From an uncultured Clostridia bacterium (GTDB lineage Bacteria > Bacillota > Clostridia > Oscillospirales > Feifaniaceae): 59,772 bases of DNA. The DNA lies in NCBI GenBank assembly GCA_944376235.1, contig CALWCA010000022.1, forward strand, positions 1 to 59,772. Reading direction: 5' to 3'. A program made the translations under genes and the position numbers. Positions 34,395-43,695 of this stretch are shown piece by piece; within the stretch, counting starts at the first letter, position 1; every line of letters starts with the position of its first letter. The notes beneath the pieces are model-generated. The model was not told where the DNA came from and did no database searches. It saw nothing but the letters and a program-made list of their open reading frames with translations.

Positions 34395-35594
34395 ATGAAA
34401 CGATTTTTAGCACTTCTTCTTGCGATGCTCATGCTTTTGGTCATGGCATCGGCCTGCTCCACCGATGAGAACGGGGAGGAGTCAAACGGAGAGGAAGGAA
34501 ATGAGACCGTAGAGAACAACGGCGAGGCCACCGGGGATGAGGACGTCATCAAAATCGGCGTCTTTGAGCCTCTGTCGGGCGCCAATGCCGCAGGCGGCGA
34601 AATGGAATACGAGGGCATCCAGGTTGCCCACTCTTTGAAGAACGAGGTTCTGGGCAAGAAAATCGTGCTGGTTCCCGTTGACAACAAGTCGGACGACGTG
34701 GAGGCCGTGAACGCGGCGGTGCGTCTGGTTGACTCCGAGAAGGTCGACATCGTTTTGGGGAGCTGGGGCTCGAGCGTGTCCATTGCGGCCGGAGCGACCT
34801 TTGAGGACGCGCAGGTTCCGGCCATCGGCACCTCCTGCACCAACCCCAACGTCACGCTGGGCAACGACTATTACTTCCGCGTCTGCTATCTTGACGATTT
34901 CCAGGGCACGCTGCTGGCCAACTATGCCAAGAACAATCTGGGCGCCACCAAGGCAGCCGTGATTTACGATGTGTCCGACACCTATGCCGTGGGCCTCTAC
35001 AAGTACTTTAAGGAAGCCTTCGGCGAGGAGAACATCGTGGCCGAGGCCAAGTTCAACAAGGGCGATCAGGACTTCACCGCGCAGATTTCCAGCGTCATGA
35101 AGGCCGAGCCCGACGTCATCTTTGCGCCGAGCGGCTACACCGAGGCCGGCCTGATGATGAAGCAGGCGCGCGAGCAGGGCTATGAGGACATCCTCTTCCT
35201 GGGCGCCGACACCTGGGAGACCGAGGCCATGATCGAGGTGGGCGGAGACGCCGTTGAAGCCTGCCGCTTCACCACCTTCTTTGATGCCGAGGCAACGCCT
35301 ACTCCCGAGTCTGAGGCTTTTCTCGCCGCTTACGAGGAGATGTTTGGCGGCAAGCCCAAGGGTGCCGTGACGGCGCTGGGCTACGACGCTTACATGGCGG
35401 CTGTTGCAGCCATTGAGAAGGCCGGCACGACCGACGGCCCCGCTCTTCGCGATGCACTGGCCTCCCTGGAGATCACCGGCGTGACCGGAGACTGCAAGTT
35501 TGACGAAAACGGCGACGCAATCAAGAATTCCGCAGTGATCAAGACCGTGACCGACGGGAAATTCACCTATGTCGACACCGTGGTTGTCGAATAA
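34395..35594 (+). CDS. livJ: Branched-chain amino acid ABC transporter, substrate-binding lipoprotein
   Basis: 399 aa. Lipobox SACS with Cys21 after the hydrophobic MKRFLALLLAMLMLLVMA; an acidic linker rich in Glu/Asn follows (25-50). The remaining part is a type I periplasmic-binding fold: IKIGVFEPLSGANAAGG, GSWGSSVSIAAGATFEDAQVPAIG and TGVTGDCKFDENGD. It captures leucine/isoleucine/valine or related amino acids outside the membrane for LivHMGF. ATG 34395 follows GGAGGAAG; an upstream ATG at 34365 lies before that SD. A terminator-like hairpin separates it from livH, as often seen for abundant binding proteins. Confidence 0.93.
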   Translation: MKRFLALLLAMLMLLVMASACSTDENGEESNGEEGNETVENNGEATGDEDVIKIGVFEPLSGANAAGGEMEYEGIQVAHSLKNEVLGKKIVLVPVDNKSDDVEAVNAAVRLVDSEKVDIVLGSWGSSVSIAAGATFEDAQVPAIGTSCTNPNVTLGNDYYFRVCYLDDFQGTLLANYAKNNLGATKAAVIYDVSDTYAVGLYKYFKEAFGEENIVAEAKFNKGDQDFTAQISSVMKAEPDVIFAPSGYTEAGLMMKQAREQGYEDILFLGADTWETEAMIEVGGDAVEACRFTTFFDAEATPTPESEAFLAAYEEMFGGKPKGAVTALGYDAYMAAVAAIEKAGTTDGPALRDALASLEITGVTGDCKFDENGDAIKNSAVIKTVTDGKFTYVDTVVVE

Positions 35595-35653
35595 CTCCGG
35601 CAAGTCGACTTGAGCGGCCCGCTTTGGCGGGCGTGCCAAACAGGCGAAGAGAT

Positions 35654-35699
35654 GCACGGCGGACGGCCGGGGATGCCCTGGTCGTCCGCCCGTGCTTTT
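35654..35699 (+). terminator. Partial terminator between livJ and livH
   Basis: GCACGG.CGGACG pairs with CGTCCGCCCGTGC with one bulge, then TTTTG. It probably lets part of the transcripts stop after livJ, giving more binding protein than permease. Confidence 0.6.
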
Positions 35700-35753
35700 G
35701 CGCTTTCCAAAGGGAGAGCGACACATATATAAGGAAGATTGAGTGGAGAAGCC

Positions 35754-36656
35754 ATGTTTACATTCACCCTGCCGGAACTGTTGCAGCAGTTGGCAAACGG
35801 ACTGACCATCGGCTGCCTGTATGCGCTGGTGGCCATCGGCTACACCATGGTCTATGGCATCCTGCGCCTGATTAACTTTGCCCATTGCGACATTTTTATG
35901 ATGTCGATGTATTTTTGCTATTATTTTATTACGGTATTTTCCCTGCCGTGGCCCGTGGCGCTGGTGTTGGTGGTTGCGGCCACAGCGCTGCTGGGCGTCG
36001 TGATTGAGAAGGCGGCTTACCGGCCTCTGCGCGAGGCCCCGCGCATTTCGCTGCTCATTTCGGCCATCGGCGTCTCGTATCTGCTGGAGAACCTGGCCAC
36101 CGTTCTTTTCTCGGGAGTGCCTCGTTCGTTTCCCGCCGTCGGCAATATGCAGGAGATGGTGGAAATCGGCGAGGTGCGCGTAGCAAGGCTTGCCATTTAC
36201 GCCCCCATCATGATGGTGGTGCTGCTGGTCGCCCTGCTCTATTTAATCAATAAGACCAAAACGGGCATGGCCATGCGGGCTGCCTCCAAGGATTTTGAAA
36301 CGGCCCGTCTCATGGGCATCAACGTCAACAAGACCATTTCGGTCACCTTTTTGGTGGGTTCCGCGCTGGCGGCGGTGGGCGCCGTCATCTGGGGACAGAA
36401 GTATCCCCAGATCCAGCCCTACGTCGGCGTGATGCCCGGCCTCAAGTGCTTTATTGCCGCCGTCATCGGGGGCATCGGCAACATCAAGGGCGCCGTGGTG
36501 GGCGCGCTGATGCTCGGCGTTTTGGAAATCCTGCTGGTGTGGCGCTTTTCGGCGCTCTCGGGCTACAAGGACGCCTTTGCCTTTATCATTCTCATTGCCA
36601 TTTTGATTTTCAAGCCGACGGGTCTTTTCGGCGAGACCTTTGTCGACAAAGTGTAA
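35754..36656 (+). CDS. livH: Branched-chain amino acid ABC transporter, permease LivH
   Basis: 300 aa, about eight membrane helices. Family hallmarks: LQQLANGLTIGCLYALVAIGYTMVYGILRLINFAHCD at the N-terminal end (first helix pair), AYRPLREAPR and the permease loop GIGNIKGAVVGALMLGVLE near residue 240, which contacts the ATPases. ATG 35754 follows GGAG; a GTG 15 bases upstream lacks an SD. It forms the membrane channel with LivM. It starts 160 bases after livJ and ends 12 bases before livM. Confidence 0.93.
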   Translation: MFTFTLPELLQQLANGLTIGCLYALVAIGYTMVYGILRLINFAHCDIFMMSMYFCYYFITVFSLPWPVALVLVVAATALLGVVIEKAAYRPLREAPRISLLISAIGVSYLLENLATVLFSGVPRSFPAVGNMQEMVEIGEVRVARLAIYAPIMMVVLLVALLYLINKTKTGMAMRAASKDFETARLMGINVNKTISVTFLVGSALAAVGAVIWGQKYPQIQPYVGVMPGLKCFIAAVIGGIGNIKGAVVGALMLGVLEILLVWRFSALSGYKDAFAFIILIAILIFKPTGLFGETFVDKV

Positions 36657-36668
36657 GGGGGTGGCGGA

Positions 36669-37763
36669 TTGAAAGGAAACAAGAGAGACTTTTGGCTCAC
36701 GGTCATCGTGCTCACCCTCTTTGCCGCACTGGTCATTTTAACGCAGACTGGGGCCGTTGCGTTTATCGACAGTTATCAAATCCACATCCTGAACCTTTGT
36801 GCCATTTACACCATTTTGGGCCTTTCCATGAACCTGGTCAACGGGTTTACCGGCCTGTTTTCCCTGGGGCAGGCTGGCTTCATGGCCATCGGGGCCTATG
36901 TGACGGCGCTGCTCATCATGGCCCCCGACGTCAAGGAGCAGGTGTTTTATGTGGAGCCCATTGAGCCCTGGCTGGGGGCGCTGCAGTGCCCCTTCTGGCT
37001 GGCTCTGCTGGCAGGGGGGATGCTGTCTGCGGTGGTGGCCTTTTTCATCGGCTTTCCCGTGCTGCGGCTGCGCGGCGACTATCTGGCCATTGCAACGCTG
37101 GGCTTTGCCGAGATCATCCGCATCATCTTTTTGAACACCCAGACGCTGACAAACGGCTCCATGGGTGTCAAGTCCATCCCGCCGACCGCCAATCTGCTGT
37201 GGTGCTTTGGCATTGCGGCGCTCATGGTGCTCTTCATGCTGCGTCTGATTCACTCGAGTTACGGCCGCGCCTTCAAGGCCATCCGGGACGACGAGATAGC
37301 CGCCGAGGCCATGGGGATCAACCTATTTAAGCACAAGATGTATTCCTTTATTTTGTCGGCCTTTATTGCGGGTGTGGGAGGAGGCCTCATGGCCAGCGTG
37401 GTGTCGGCCATCACGCCAAACCTCTTTCGCTTTACCCTGGCGTATGACATCTTGCTCATCGTGGTGCTGGGGGGCATGGGTTCCATCACAGGCACAGTGG
37501 TGGCGGCCTTTGTGATTACGGCGGCAAAGGAGTGGCTGCGCTGGCTCGACGAGGGCTTTTCCATCGGACCGCTTACGGTGCCCGAGATCCCAGGCCTTCG
37601 CATGGTCATTTTTTCGGTACTGCTCATGGGAATCATCCTGTTTTACCGGCAGGGCTTTTTCGGCTCAAAGGAGTTCAGCTGGCACGGGCTGTTTGCCTTT
37701 GTGCGTGAGCTGCCGCGCCGCATCGGGCGGCTGTTCCACCGTGACAAAAAGGAGGCTGCCTGA
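36669..37763 (+). CDS. livM: Branched-chain amino acid ABC transporter, permease LivM
   Basis: 364 aa, eight to ten membrane helices. Typical LivM blocks: NLVNGFTGLFSLGQAGFMAIGAY-type segment near residues 55-80, LRLRGDYLAIATLGFAEIIR at about 135-155 and the ATPase-contact loop GGMGSITGTVVAAFV. The start is TTG 36669 with AGGGGGTGG just upstream. Its stop overlaps the livG start by one base (TGATG), so the two are translationally coupled. Confidence 0.93.
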   Translation: MKGNKRDFWLTVIVLTLFAALVILTQTGAVAFIDSYQIHILNLCAIYTILGLSMNLVNGFTGLFSLGQAGFMAIGAYVTALLIMAPDVKEQVFYVEPIEPWLGALQCPFWLALLAGGMLSAVVAFFIGFPVLRLRGDYLAIATLGFAEIIRIIFLNTQTLTNGSMGVKSIPPTANLLWCFGIAALMVLFMLRLIHSSYGRAFKAIRDDEIAAEAMGINLFKHKMYSFILSAFIAGVGGGLMASVVSAITPNLFRFTLAYDILLIVVLGGMGSITGTVVAAFVITAAKEWLRWLDEGFSIGPLTVPEIPGLRMVIFSVLLMGIILFYRQGFFGSKEFSWHGLFAFVRELPRRIGRLFHRDKKEAA

Positions 37764-38563
37764 TGGGAAACACGATACTTCGCACCGAGCATGCCACCAT
37801 GCGCTTTGGAGGCGTCACCGCCGTCAACGACTTCAACCTGGAAGTCGGGCGCAATGAGATCGTGGCCATCATCGGGCCCAACGGCGCCGGCAAGACCACC
37901 GCCTTCAACCTCATCACGGGGGTATACACGCCTACGGAGGGAAAGGTTTTTTTCACCCCGGGGCGCTCCGACGAGGCAAAGCCGGTTGACATCACCGGCA
38001 GGAAGGCCGATGCCATCACCCGCATGGGCATGGCGCGCACCTTTCAGAACATCCGCCTGTTCAAGACGCAGACGGTGTATGAGAACATCCTGATCGGGCA
38101 GCACCTGCATGTCAAAGCCGGGCTTTTTTCCAGCGTGACGGGGCTGGCATATAAAGAGGAGCGGGCCATGCGCAAAAAGGCCGACGACCTGATCGAGCTG
38201 CTGGGCCTTGCGCATGTGAGAGACGAGCTGTGCACCTCGCTGCCTTACGGCCAGCAGCGCCGGCTGGAGATTGCGCGCGCCCTGGCCACCGACCCGACGC
38301 TGCTGCTGCTCGATGAGCCGGCAGCCGGCATGAATCCGCAGGAGACGGTGGAGCTGACCGGCTTTATCCGGGAAATCAAGGAGCAGTTTGCGCTTTCGGT
38401 GCTCATGATAGAGCACCATATGGACCTGGTGATGGACATTTCCGAGCGCATCTATGTGCTCGACTTCGGCCAGACCATCGCCACCGGCACACCGGCCGAG
38501 ATTCAAAACGACAGCCGCGTGATTGAGGCATATTTGGGGGTGGATACCGATGCTGAAGATTGA
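37763..38563 (+). CDS. livG: Branched-chain amino acid ABC transporter, ATPase LivG
   Basis: 266 aa cytosolic ATPase. Walker A GPNGAGKTT, the family-specific MARTFQNIRLF after the Q-loop region, a signature stretch LPYGQQRRLEIARALA (the usual LSGG appears as LPYGQ, normal for LivG), Walker B LLLLDEPAAGMNP and the H-loop IEHHMDLVM. It overlaps livM by one base and livF by 14 bases. Confidence 0.94.
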   Translation: MGNTILRTEHATMRFGGVTAVNDFNLEVGRNEIVAIIGPNGAGKTTAFNLITGVYTPTEGKVFFTPGRSDEAKPVDITGRKADAITRMGMARTFQNIRLFKTQTVYENILIGQHLHVKAGLFSSVTGLAYKEERAMRKKADDLIELLGLAHVRDELCTSLPYGQQRRLEIARALATDPTLLLLDEPAAGMNPQETVELTGFIREIKEQFALSVLMIEHHMDLVMDISERIYVLDFGQTIATGTPAEIQNDSRVIEAYLGVDTDAED

Positions 38564-39254
38564 AAACCTCAAGGTGTCTTACGGCGGCATTGAAGCGGTG
38601 AAGGGGATTTCCTTTTCGGTGGAGCAGGGGCAGATTGTGACGCTGATCGGGGCCAACGGTGCCGGGAAGTCGACCACGCTGCGCACCGTTGTGGGGCTGG
38701 TCAAGGCCGCGTCGGGCTCCATTGTCTACGAGGGGGAGGAGCTGACCGGGCTGCCCACCGACCAGATTGTCAGGCGGGGCATCACGCTGGTGCCCGAGGG
38801 CCGGCGGGTTTTCCCAGACCTCACCGTGCTCGAAAACCTGAAGATTGGGGCCTATACCCGCAAGGACGATTTGTCGCAGGACATTGAATGGGTCTACTCG
38901 CTGTTCCCCCGCCTCAAGGAGCGCCACTGGCAGCCGGCGGGCACGCTGTCGGGCGGGGAGCAGCAGATGCTGGCGGTGGGGCGCGCGCTCATGAGCCGTC
39001 CCAAGCTGCTCATGATGGACGAGCCTTCCCTGGGCCTTGCCCCGCTCATCGTACAGGACATCTTTTCCATCATCCGGGAGATCAACCGGCAGGGAGTCAC
39101 CATTTTGCTCATCGAGCAGAATGCCAACATGGCGCTGCGCATCGCCGAGGTGGGGCATGTGCTGGAAACGGGGCGCATCACGCTGTCTGGTTCGGGCGCG
39201 GAGCTGCTTTCCAACGATGCCGTGCGTGCGGCCTATCTTGGAAAATCAAAGTAG
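38550..39254 (+). CDS. livF: Branched-chain amino acid ABC transporter, ATPase LivF
   Basis: 234 aa, the second ATPase. Walker A GANGAGKSTT, LVPEGRRVFPDLTVLENL (LivF-specific), signature LSGGEQQMLAVGRALM, Walker B LLMMDEPSLGLAP and H-loop LIEQNANMAL. ATG 38550 follows GGGGGTGG inside the end of livG. It is the last gene of the transporter operon. I see no clear terminator in 39255-39376, so some read-through into the aminotransferase gene is possible. Confidence 0.94.
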   Translation: MLKIENLKVSYGGIEAVKGISFSVEQGQIVTLIGANGAGKSTTLRTVVGLVKAASGSIVYEGEELTGLPTDQIVRRGITLVPEGRRVFPDLTVLENLKIGAYTRKDDLSQDIEWVYSLFPRLKERHWQPAGTLSGGEQQMLAVGRALMSRPKLLMMDEPSLGLAPLIVQDIFSIIREINRQGVTILLIEQNANMALRIAEVGHVLETGRITLSGSGAELLSNDAVRAAYLGKSK

Positions 39255-39376
39255 CCGGCGAGCGCGGCGGCAAGGTATAAAATTTTGTGGATGGCGTCGC
39301 CGTACGGGGCGTCAGGTTTGGATACTTTGAACAAAAGAGAGGATGGATTATTGTACTGAGCCTCCCAAAAAGACCT

Positions 39377-39405
39377 TTGCCTTACCCTTGCGGTTGTGCT
39401 ATAAT
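39377..39405 (+). promoter_or_regulatory. Strong promoter for the aminotransferase gene
   Basis: TTGCCT (39377-39382), a 17-base spacer and a perfect TATAAT (39400-39405), 84 bases before the start codon. Confidence 0.75.
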
Positions 39406-39488
39406 AAAGCTAGCAATCTATGGTTGAAACTCTTGCTTTGCGTTTCACACAAAAGAGAAACAGTATCACTGAAAAGGAGTGCAATGTA

Positions 39489-40685
39489 ATGGAGTACAAA
39501 TTTTCAAACCGTGCGCTGAGCGCAAAACCCTCCCGCATTCGCGAAATCTCTGCCAGAGGCGCCATTGACCCCGAGTTTATCTCGTTTGCCATCGGCAATC
39601 CCGCCTATGAGACCTTCCCCGTGGAGGAGATCCGTCGCTGCAACGACCTCATCTATGAGAGATGCCCCAAGTATGCCCTGCAGTATGGCCCCACCATCGG
39701 TGACGACGGTTTCCGCGAGCTGATGAAAGAGCGCCTGCAGAAGATCAAGGGAATCAATCCCGAGGGCAACGACATTCTGGTCACCTCCGGTTCTCAGCAG
39801 GGCCTGACCCTCATGCCCATGACCGTGACCAACGAGGGCGATGTCGTCCTGGTTGAGCAGTACACCTACATGGGCGCTCTGTCCTGCATGCGCGGTATGT
39901 GTGCCGTGCCGGTTGGCGTCAAGGTCGATGACGACGGCATCAACCTCGAAGCTCTCGAGGAAGCCTGCAAGACCATCAAGAACGTTCGTTATCTGTATTT
40001 GATCCCGAACTTCCAGAACCCCATGGGCGTCACCATCCCCTTCGAGAAGAGAAAGAAGATCTACGAGCTGGCCTGCAAGTATGATTTCCTCATCTACGAG
40101 GATGATCCGTACGGTGAGCTGCGCTACACTGGCGAACCCGTGCCCTCCTTCAAGAGCATCGACACCGAAGGCCGCGTCGTGTACGCCGGCTCCTTCTCCA
40201 AGATCCTGTGCTCCGGCATTCGTCTGGGCTTCATCTGCGCCTCCAACGAGATGATCGCCAAGATGACCGCTCTGAAGGGCAACCTCGACTCCGGCTCCCC
40301 CGTGTCGTCCTCCCTCATCGCCCGTTACTTCATGGAAGAGGGTAAGCTGGATCCCCACATCGAGGAAGTCCGCGCTCTCTATGCCAAGAAGAGAGAGGCC
40401 ATGCTGTCCGGTCTCGACAAGTACATGTCCAGCAAGTGCACCAGAACCAATCCCGAGGGCGGTATGTTCCTGTGGGTCACGCTGCCTGAGGATGCCGATG
40501 CCGATGCCGTGTTTGACGCCTGCCTGGAGAACCACATCGGTGTCATTCCGTCGGTCTGCTTCGCTCCCGATGAGAGCAAGCCCGGCAAGTCCTTCCGTCT
40601 GTGCTTCGCAACCCCCACGCTCGAGGAGATCGAGATCGGCTGCAAGCGCTTTGGCGATGTCACCAAGAAGTTCTTTGGCGAATAA
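39489..40685 (+). CDS. Class I PLP aminotransferase, LysN/2-aminoadipate-transaminase-like
   Basis: 398 aa. The protein is the catalytic half of MocR-like enzymes without a DNA-binding domain. Seen: FAIGNPAYETFPVEE, ALQYGPTIGDDGFREL, FQNPMGVTI (175-183), EDDPYGELRY (204-213) and the PLP lysine K238 in AGSFSKILCSGIRLG. Close relatives act on 2-aminoadipate, branched-chain or aromatic amino acids. AAGGAG lies before ATG 39489; the open frame extends 23 codons upstream without support. Codon choice is unusually biased (CGT, GGT, TCC, CTC), as in highly expressed genes. It stands just after liv, so it may transaminate the imported amino acids. Confidence 0.88.
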   Translation: MEYKFSNRALSAKPSRIREISARGAIDPEFISFAIGNPAYETFPVEEIRRCNDLIYERCPKYALQYGPTIGDDGFRELMKERLQKIKGINPEGNDILVTSGSQQGLTLMPMTVTNEGDVVLVEQYTYMGALSCMRGMCAVPVGVKVDDDGINLEALEEACKTIKNVRYLYLIPNFQNPMGVTIPFEKRKKIYELACKYDFLIYEDDPYGELRYTGEPVPSFKSIDTEGRVVYAGSFSKILCSGIRLGFICASNEMIAKMTALKGNLDSGSPVSSSLIARYFMEEGKLDPHIEEVRALYAKKREAMLSGLDKYMSSKCTRTNPEGGMFLWVTLPEDADADAVFDACLENHIGVIPSVCFAPDESKPGKSFRLCFATPTLEEIEIGCKRFGDVTKKFFGE

Positions 40686-40809
40686 TTCTCTTTTGGGAAA
40701 GAAAATTATGGCGGCTTAGAGTTCATGTTGTTTTTTCGCGTGTCCGGCATGTACGCATGTCGGCGGGGTAAAACGTGAGCGGGAGGCTGCACGACCATTG
40801 TCTTTGACC

Positions 40810-40842
40810 AGGGCGGCACAGTGTTTTGCACTGTGCCGCCCT
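40810..40842 (+). terminator. Terminator of the aminotransferase gene
   Basis: 14-bp stem AGGGCGGCACAGTG with its complement and a short TTTTG loop, followed by GTTTGC. The T tract is weak but the stem is strong. Confidence 0.65.
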
Positions 40843-40946
40843 GTTTGCTGACGCGGGTGAGAGCCGTCTGTGCATCTTTGGCGGGCAGTTGATGTAAAGT
40901 CAAAATGACCTTGGGGATTTTGTGCAAAATGACGTCCGTCCCTCTC

Positions 40947-40975
40947 TTGACACTTCTATATCTAGGTAGTTATAC
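40947..40975 (+). promoter_or_regulatory. Promoter for nrdD
   Basis: TTGACA (40947-40952), a 17-base spacer and TTATAC (40970-40975), about 146 bases before the start codon. Confidence 0.7.
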
Positions 40976-40994
40976 TAGAGAAGCAACAACTGAA

Positions 40995-41012
40995 GGCACA
41001 AGATGTTGTGCC
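40995..41012 (+). promoter_or_regulatory. Palindrome in the nrdD leader, possible NrdR box
   Basis: Perfect GGCACAA-GATG-TTGTGCC. Its core CAAGATGTTGTG agrees at most positions with the NrdR consensus (CwATATATwGTG type) known upstream of ribonucleotide reductase genes. A second partial match (ATATAGTG, 41018-41025) lies next to it, but the spacing is shorter than the usual three helical turns, so the assignment is tentative. Confidence 0.4.
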
Positions 41013-41121
41013 GTGAGATATAGTGGCATACGAATGGTGCGGGGCCTGCCGGGGGCAGGCCTTCGGTGTGCGCGAGGTGCTGCGAGAGGATTTTTGACAA
41101 AGTAACCGAGGGGGATTCGTT

Positions 41122-43443
41122 ATGTTTCAAACCATCGTGAAAAGAGACGGAAGGGAAGTGCCCTATGACATTTCCAAGATTGACGCGGCCATAGCCAAGG
41201 CCATGGAGGCGAGCGGCCGCTCGGCAAAGGCTGCTCCCGAGCTTTCGCTCAAGGTGGAGGAGAGGCTGCGGGAGATTTTCCCCGACCATCCGCCTGCCGT
41301 TGAGGACATTCAGGACGTCGTCGAGCGGGTGCTCATGGAAAACGGCTACAACATGGTGGCCAAGAACTACATTTTGTATCGTGCCGAGCGCAGCCGCGTG
41401 CGCGAGATGAACACGCGCCTGATGAAGATTTACGAGGAGCTGACCTTTACCGACTCCATCGATTCCGACATCAAGCGGGAAAACGGCAATATTGACGGCG
41501 ACACGCCCATGGGCACCATGCTCAAGTACGGCAGTGAGGGTGCCAAGGAGTTTAACGAAAAATTCATTTTGAAGCCGGAGCAGGCAAGAGCGCATCGTGA
41601 GGGAGATATCCACATCCACGATTTTGATTTTTACACGCTGACCACGACCTGTACCCAAATCGACATCATCAAGCTGTTTTCGGGCGGCTTTTCCACCGGC
41701 CACGGCTTTTTGCGCGAGCCCAACGACATTCAGAGCTATGCGGCGCTGGCCTGCATTGCGCTGCAGTCCAACCAAAACGACCAGCACGGCGGACAGAGCA
41801 TCGTCAACTTTGACTATGGCCTTGCCATCGGCGTGGCAAAGACCTTCCGCCGCAAGTATGTGGAGGCGCTGGCCTCTGCCTGCGAGCTGCTGACGCCGGA
41901 AGCCGACATCACCAAGGAGAAACTCAAGGAAATTGTCGCAGATTTGAATGAAAAGGGCATGGCGCCCTGCCTGGCGGGCTGTGAGGCGGCCGACCAGGCG
42001 CTCGACGCGGTGCTTGAGCAGGCCGGCATCGAGGATGCACAGCAGAGAGCCACGCTGCTTGCCTATGCGCAGCGCCATGCGCAGGCCGACACCGACCGCG
42101 CCACCTATCAGGCCATGGAGGCGCTCATCCACAACCTCAACACCATGCATTCGCGCGCCGGCGCCCAGACGCCCTTCAGCTCCATCAACTACGGGATGGA
42201 CACCTCGCCCGAGGGCCAGATGGTCATTAAAAACGTGCTGCTGGCGCAGGAGGCGGGCCTCGGCTTTGGCGAGACGCCCATTTTCCCCATCCACATCTTC
42301 CGCGTCAAGGAGGGCATCAACTACAATCCCGGCGAGCCCAACTATGAGCTCTTCCGGCTGGCCTGCCGCGTGTCGGCCAAGCGTCTGTTCCCCAATTTTG
42401 CCTTCCAGGACGCCCCCTACAACCTGGCTTTCTACAAGGAGGGCGATCCCACGACCGAGATTGCCTACATGGGCTGCCGCACCCGCGTGGTGGCCAATGT
42501 CTATGACCCCAGCCGTCAGACGACCTATGGCAGAGGCAATTTGAGCTTTACCTCCATCAACCTGCCGCGCATCGGCATTCGTGCCAAGGGCGATATCGAC
42601 GCCTTTTTTGAGGAGCTGGAGCGCAAGCTCGAGCTGGTGTGCAGGCAGCTCTACGACCGCTTCCTGCTGATTTCACAAAAGACGGTCAAGAACTTCCCCT
42701 TCCTCATGGGGCAGGGAGTGTGGATTGACTCCGAAAAACTGGGCCCTGACGACAGCGTGGCCGAGGTGCTCAAGCACGGGACACTGTCAGTCGGCTTCAT
42801 CGGCCTGGCCGAAACGCTGGTGGCACTGACCGGAAAGCACCACGGGGAGTCGGTGGAGGCGCAGAACCTGGGCCTTGACATCGTCAACTTCATGCGTCAC
42901 TATCTGGACAACAAGTCCAAGGAGACGGGCCTCAACTTCACGCTGCTGGCCACCCCCGCGGAAGGCCTTGCCGGACGCTTTGTACGGCTTGACCGCAAGC
43001 GCTTCGGCGTGATTCCCGGCGTGACCGACAGAGAGTACTACACCAACAGTTTCCATGTGCCGGTCTACTTTGACATCAAGGCCATCGACAAAATCAACAT
43101 CGAGGCCCCCTACCACGCCCTGACCAACGCCGGGCACATCTCCTATGTGGAGCTCGACGGGGACACGGCCAACAACCTGGAGGCCTTTGAGAGCATCGTG
43201 CGCGCCATGCACGACGCCGGCATCGGCTACGGCAGCATCAACCACCCCGTGGACCGCGACCCCGTCTGCGGCTACAGCGGCATCATCGGGGACACCTGCC
43301 CCAAGTGCGGACGTCATGAGGACGAGGGCCCCCTGGGCTTCGAGCGCATCCGCCGCATCACGGGATATCTGGTGGGCACGCTGGATCGCTTCAACGACGC
43401 CAAGCGGGCCGAGGAACGGGATCGGGTCAAGCACAGCCTGTAA
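41122..43443 (+). CDS. nrdD: Anaerobic ribonucleoside-triphosphate reductase
   Basis: 773 aa class III reductase, which makes dNTPs without oxygen. Residues 1-95 are an ATP-cone allosteric domain (VVKRDGREVPYDISKIDAAI-like start). The catalytic barrel has GDIHIHDFDFY, NQNDQHGGQSI and the active-site cysteine region. The C-terminus holds the zinc-binding cysteines (C716, C726, C729) and the glycyl radical G748 in RRITGYLVG. GAGGGGG lies before ATG 41122. NrdG (44361-44888) installs the radical. The gene marks the host as an anaerobe. Confidence 0.96.
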   Translation: MFQTIVKRDGREVPYDISKIDAAIAKAMEASGRSAKAAPELSLKVEERLREIFPDHPPAVEDIQDVVERVLMENGYNMVAKNYILYRAERSRVREMNTRLMKIYEELTFTDSIDSDIKRENGNIDGDTPMGTMLKYGSEGAKEFNEKFILKPEQARAHREGDIHIHDFDFYTLTTTCTQIDIIKLFSGGFSTGHGFLREPNDIQSYAALACIALQSNQNDQHGGQSIVNFDYGLAIGVAKTFRRKYVEALASACELLTPEADITKEKLKEIVADLNEKGMAPCLAGCEAADQALDAVLEQAGIEDAQQRATLLAYAQRHAQADTDRATYQAMEALIHNLNTMHSRAGAQTPFSSINYGMDTSPEGQMVIKNVLLAQEAGLGFGETPIFPIHIFRVKEGINYNPGEPNYELFRLACRVSAKRLFPNFAFQDAPYNLAFYKEGDPTTEIAYMGCRTRVVANVYDPSRQTTYGRGNLSFTSINLPRIGIRAKGDIDAFFEELERKLELVCRQLYDRFLLISQKTVKNFPFLMGQGVWIDSEKLGPDDSVAEVLKHGTLSVGFIGLAETLVALTGKHHGESVEAQNLGLDIVNFMRHYLDNKSKETGLNFTLLATPAEGLAGRFVRLDRKRFGVIPGVTDREYYTNSFHVPVYFDIKAIDKINIEAPYHALTNAGHISYVELDGDTANNLEAFESIVRAMHDAGIGYGSINHPVDRDPVCGYSGIIGDTCPKCGRHEDEGPLGFERIRRITGYLVGTLDRFNDAKRAEERDRVKHSL

Positions 43444-43582
43444 CCGGGCCGCAGCAGCAGACCTGCTGTGGAGGAAAGAAGCGTGAAAAAAGAGCCCTGC
43501 GGCAGCCGGCTTTTGGGGAAAAGGGAGCAGCCGGCGGCTGGAAGTCCATGGATCAAACAATATCGGAATCCCGAAAGGGCAA

Positions 43583-43614
43583 AAAGGGGGCGGGCAAAAT
43601 GGCCCGCCCCCTTT
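43583..43614 (+). terminator. Hairpin terminator between nrdD and the TRIC gene
   Basis: AAAGGGGGCGGGC / GCCCGCCCCCTTT stem with a 6-base loop, then GTCACC. T residues are mostly in the stem, so termination may be partial. Nothing else is seen in 43444-43695. Confidence 0.6.
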
Positions 43615-43695
43615 GTCACCCGGGGAGCGGTTGGAACGGCAGCCTTCCGGGGAGAAAAAGGCAGGCGCTTTTGCGCCTGAGGGAGGTGCAAAAAC

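Noticed and set aside
43468-43680. 70-codon ORF between nrdD and the TRIC gene
   Set aside because: It spans the terminator hairpin at 43583-43614 and has biased, non-coding-like composition.
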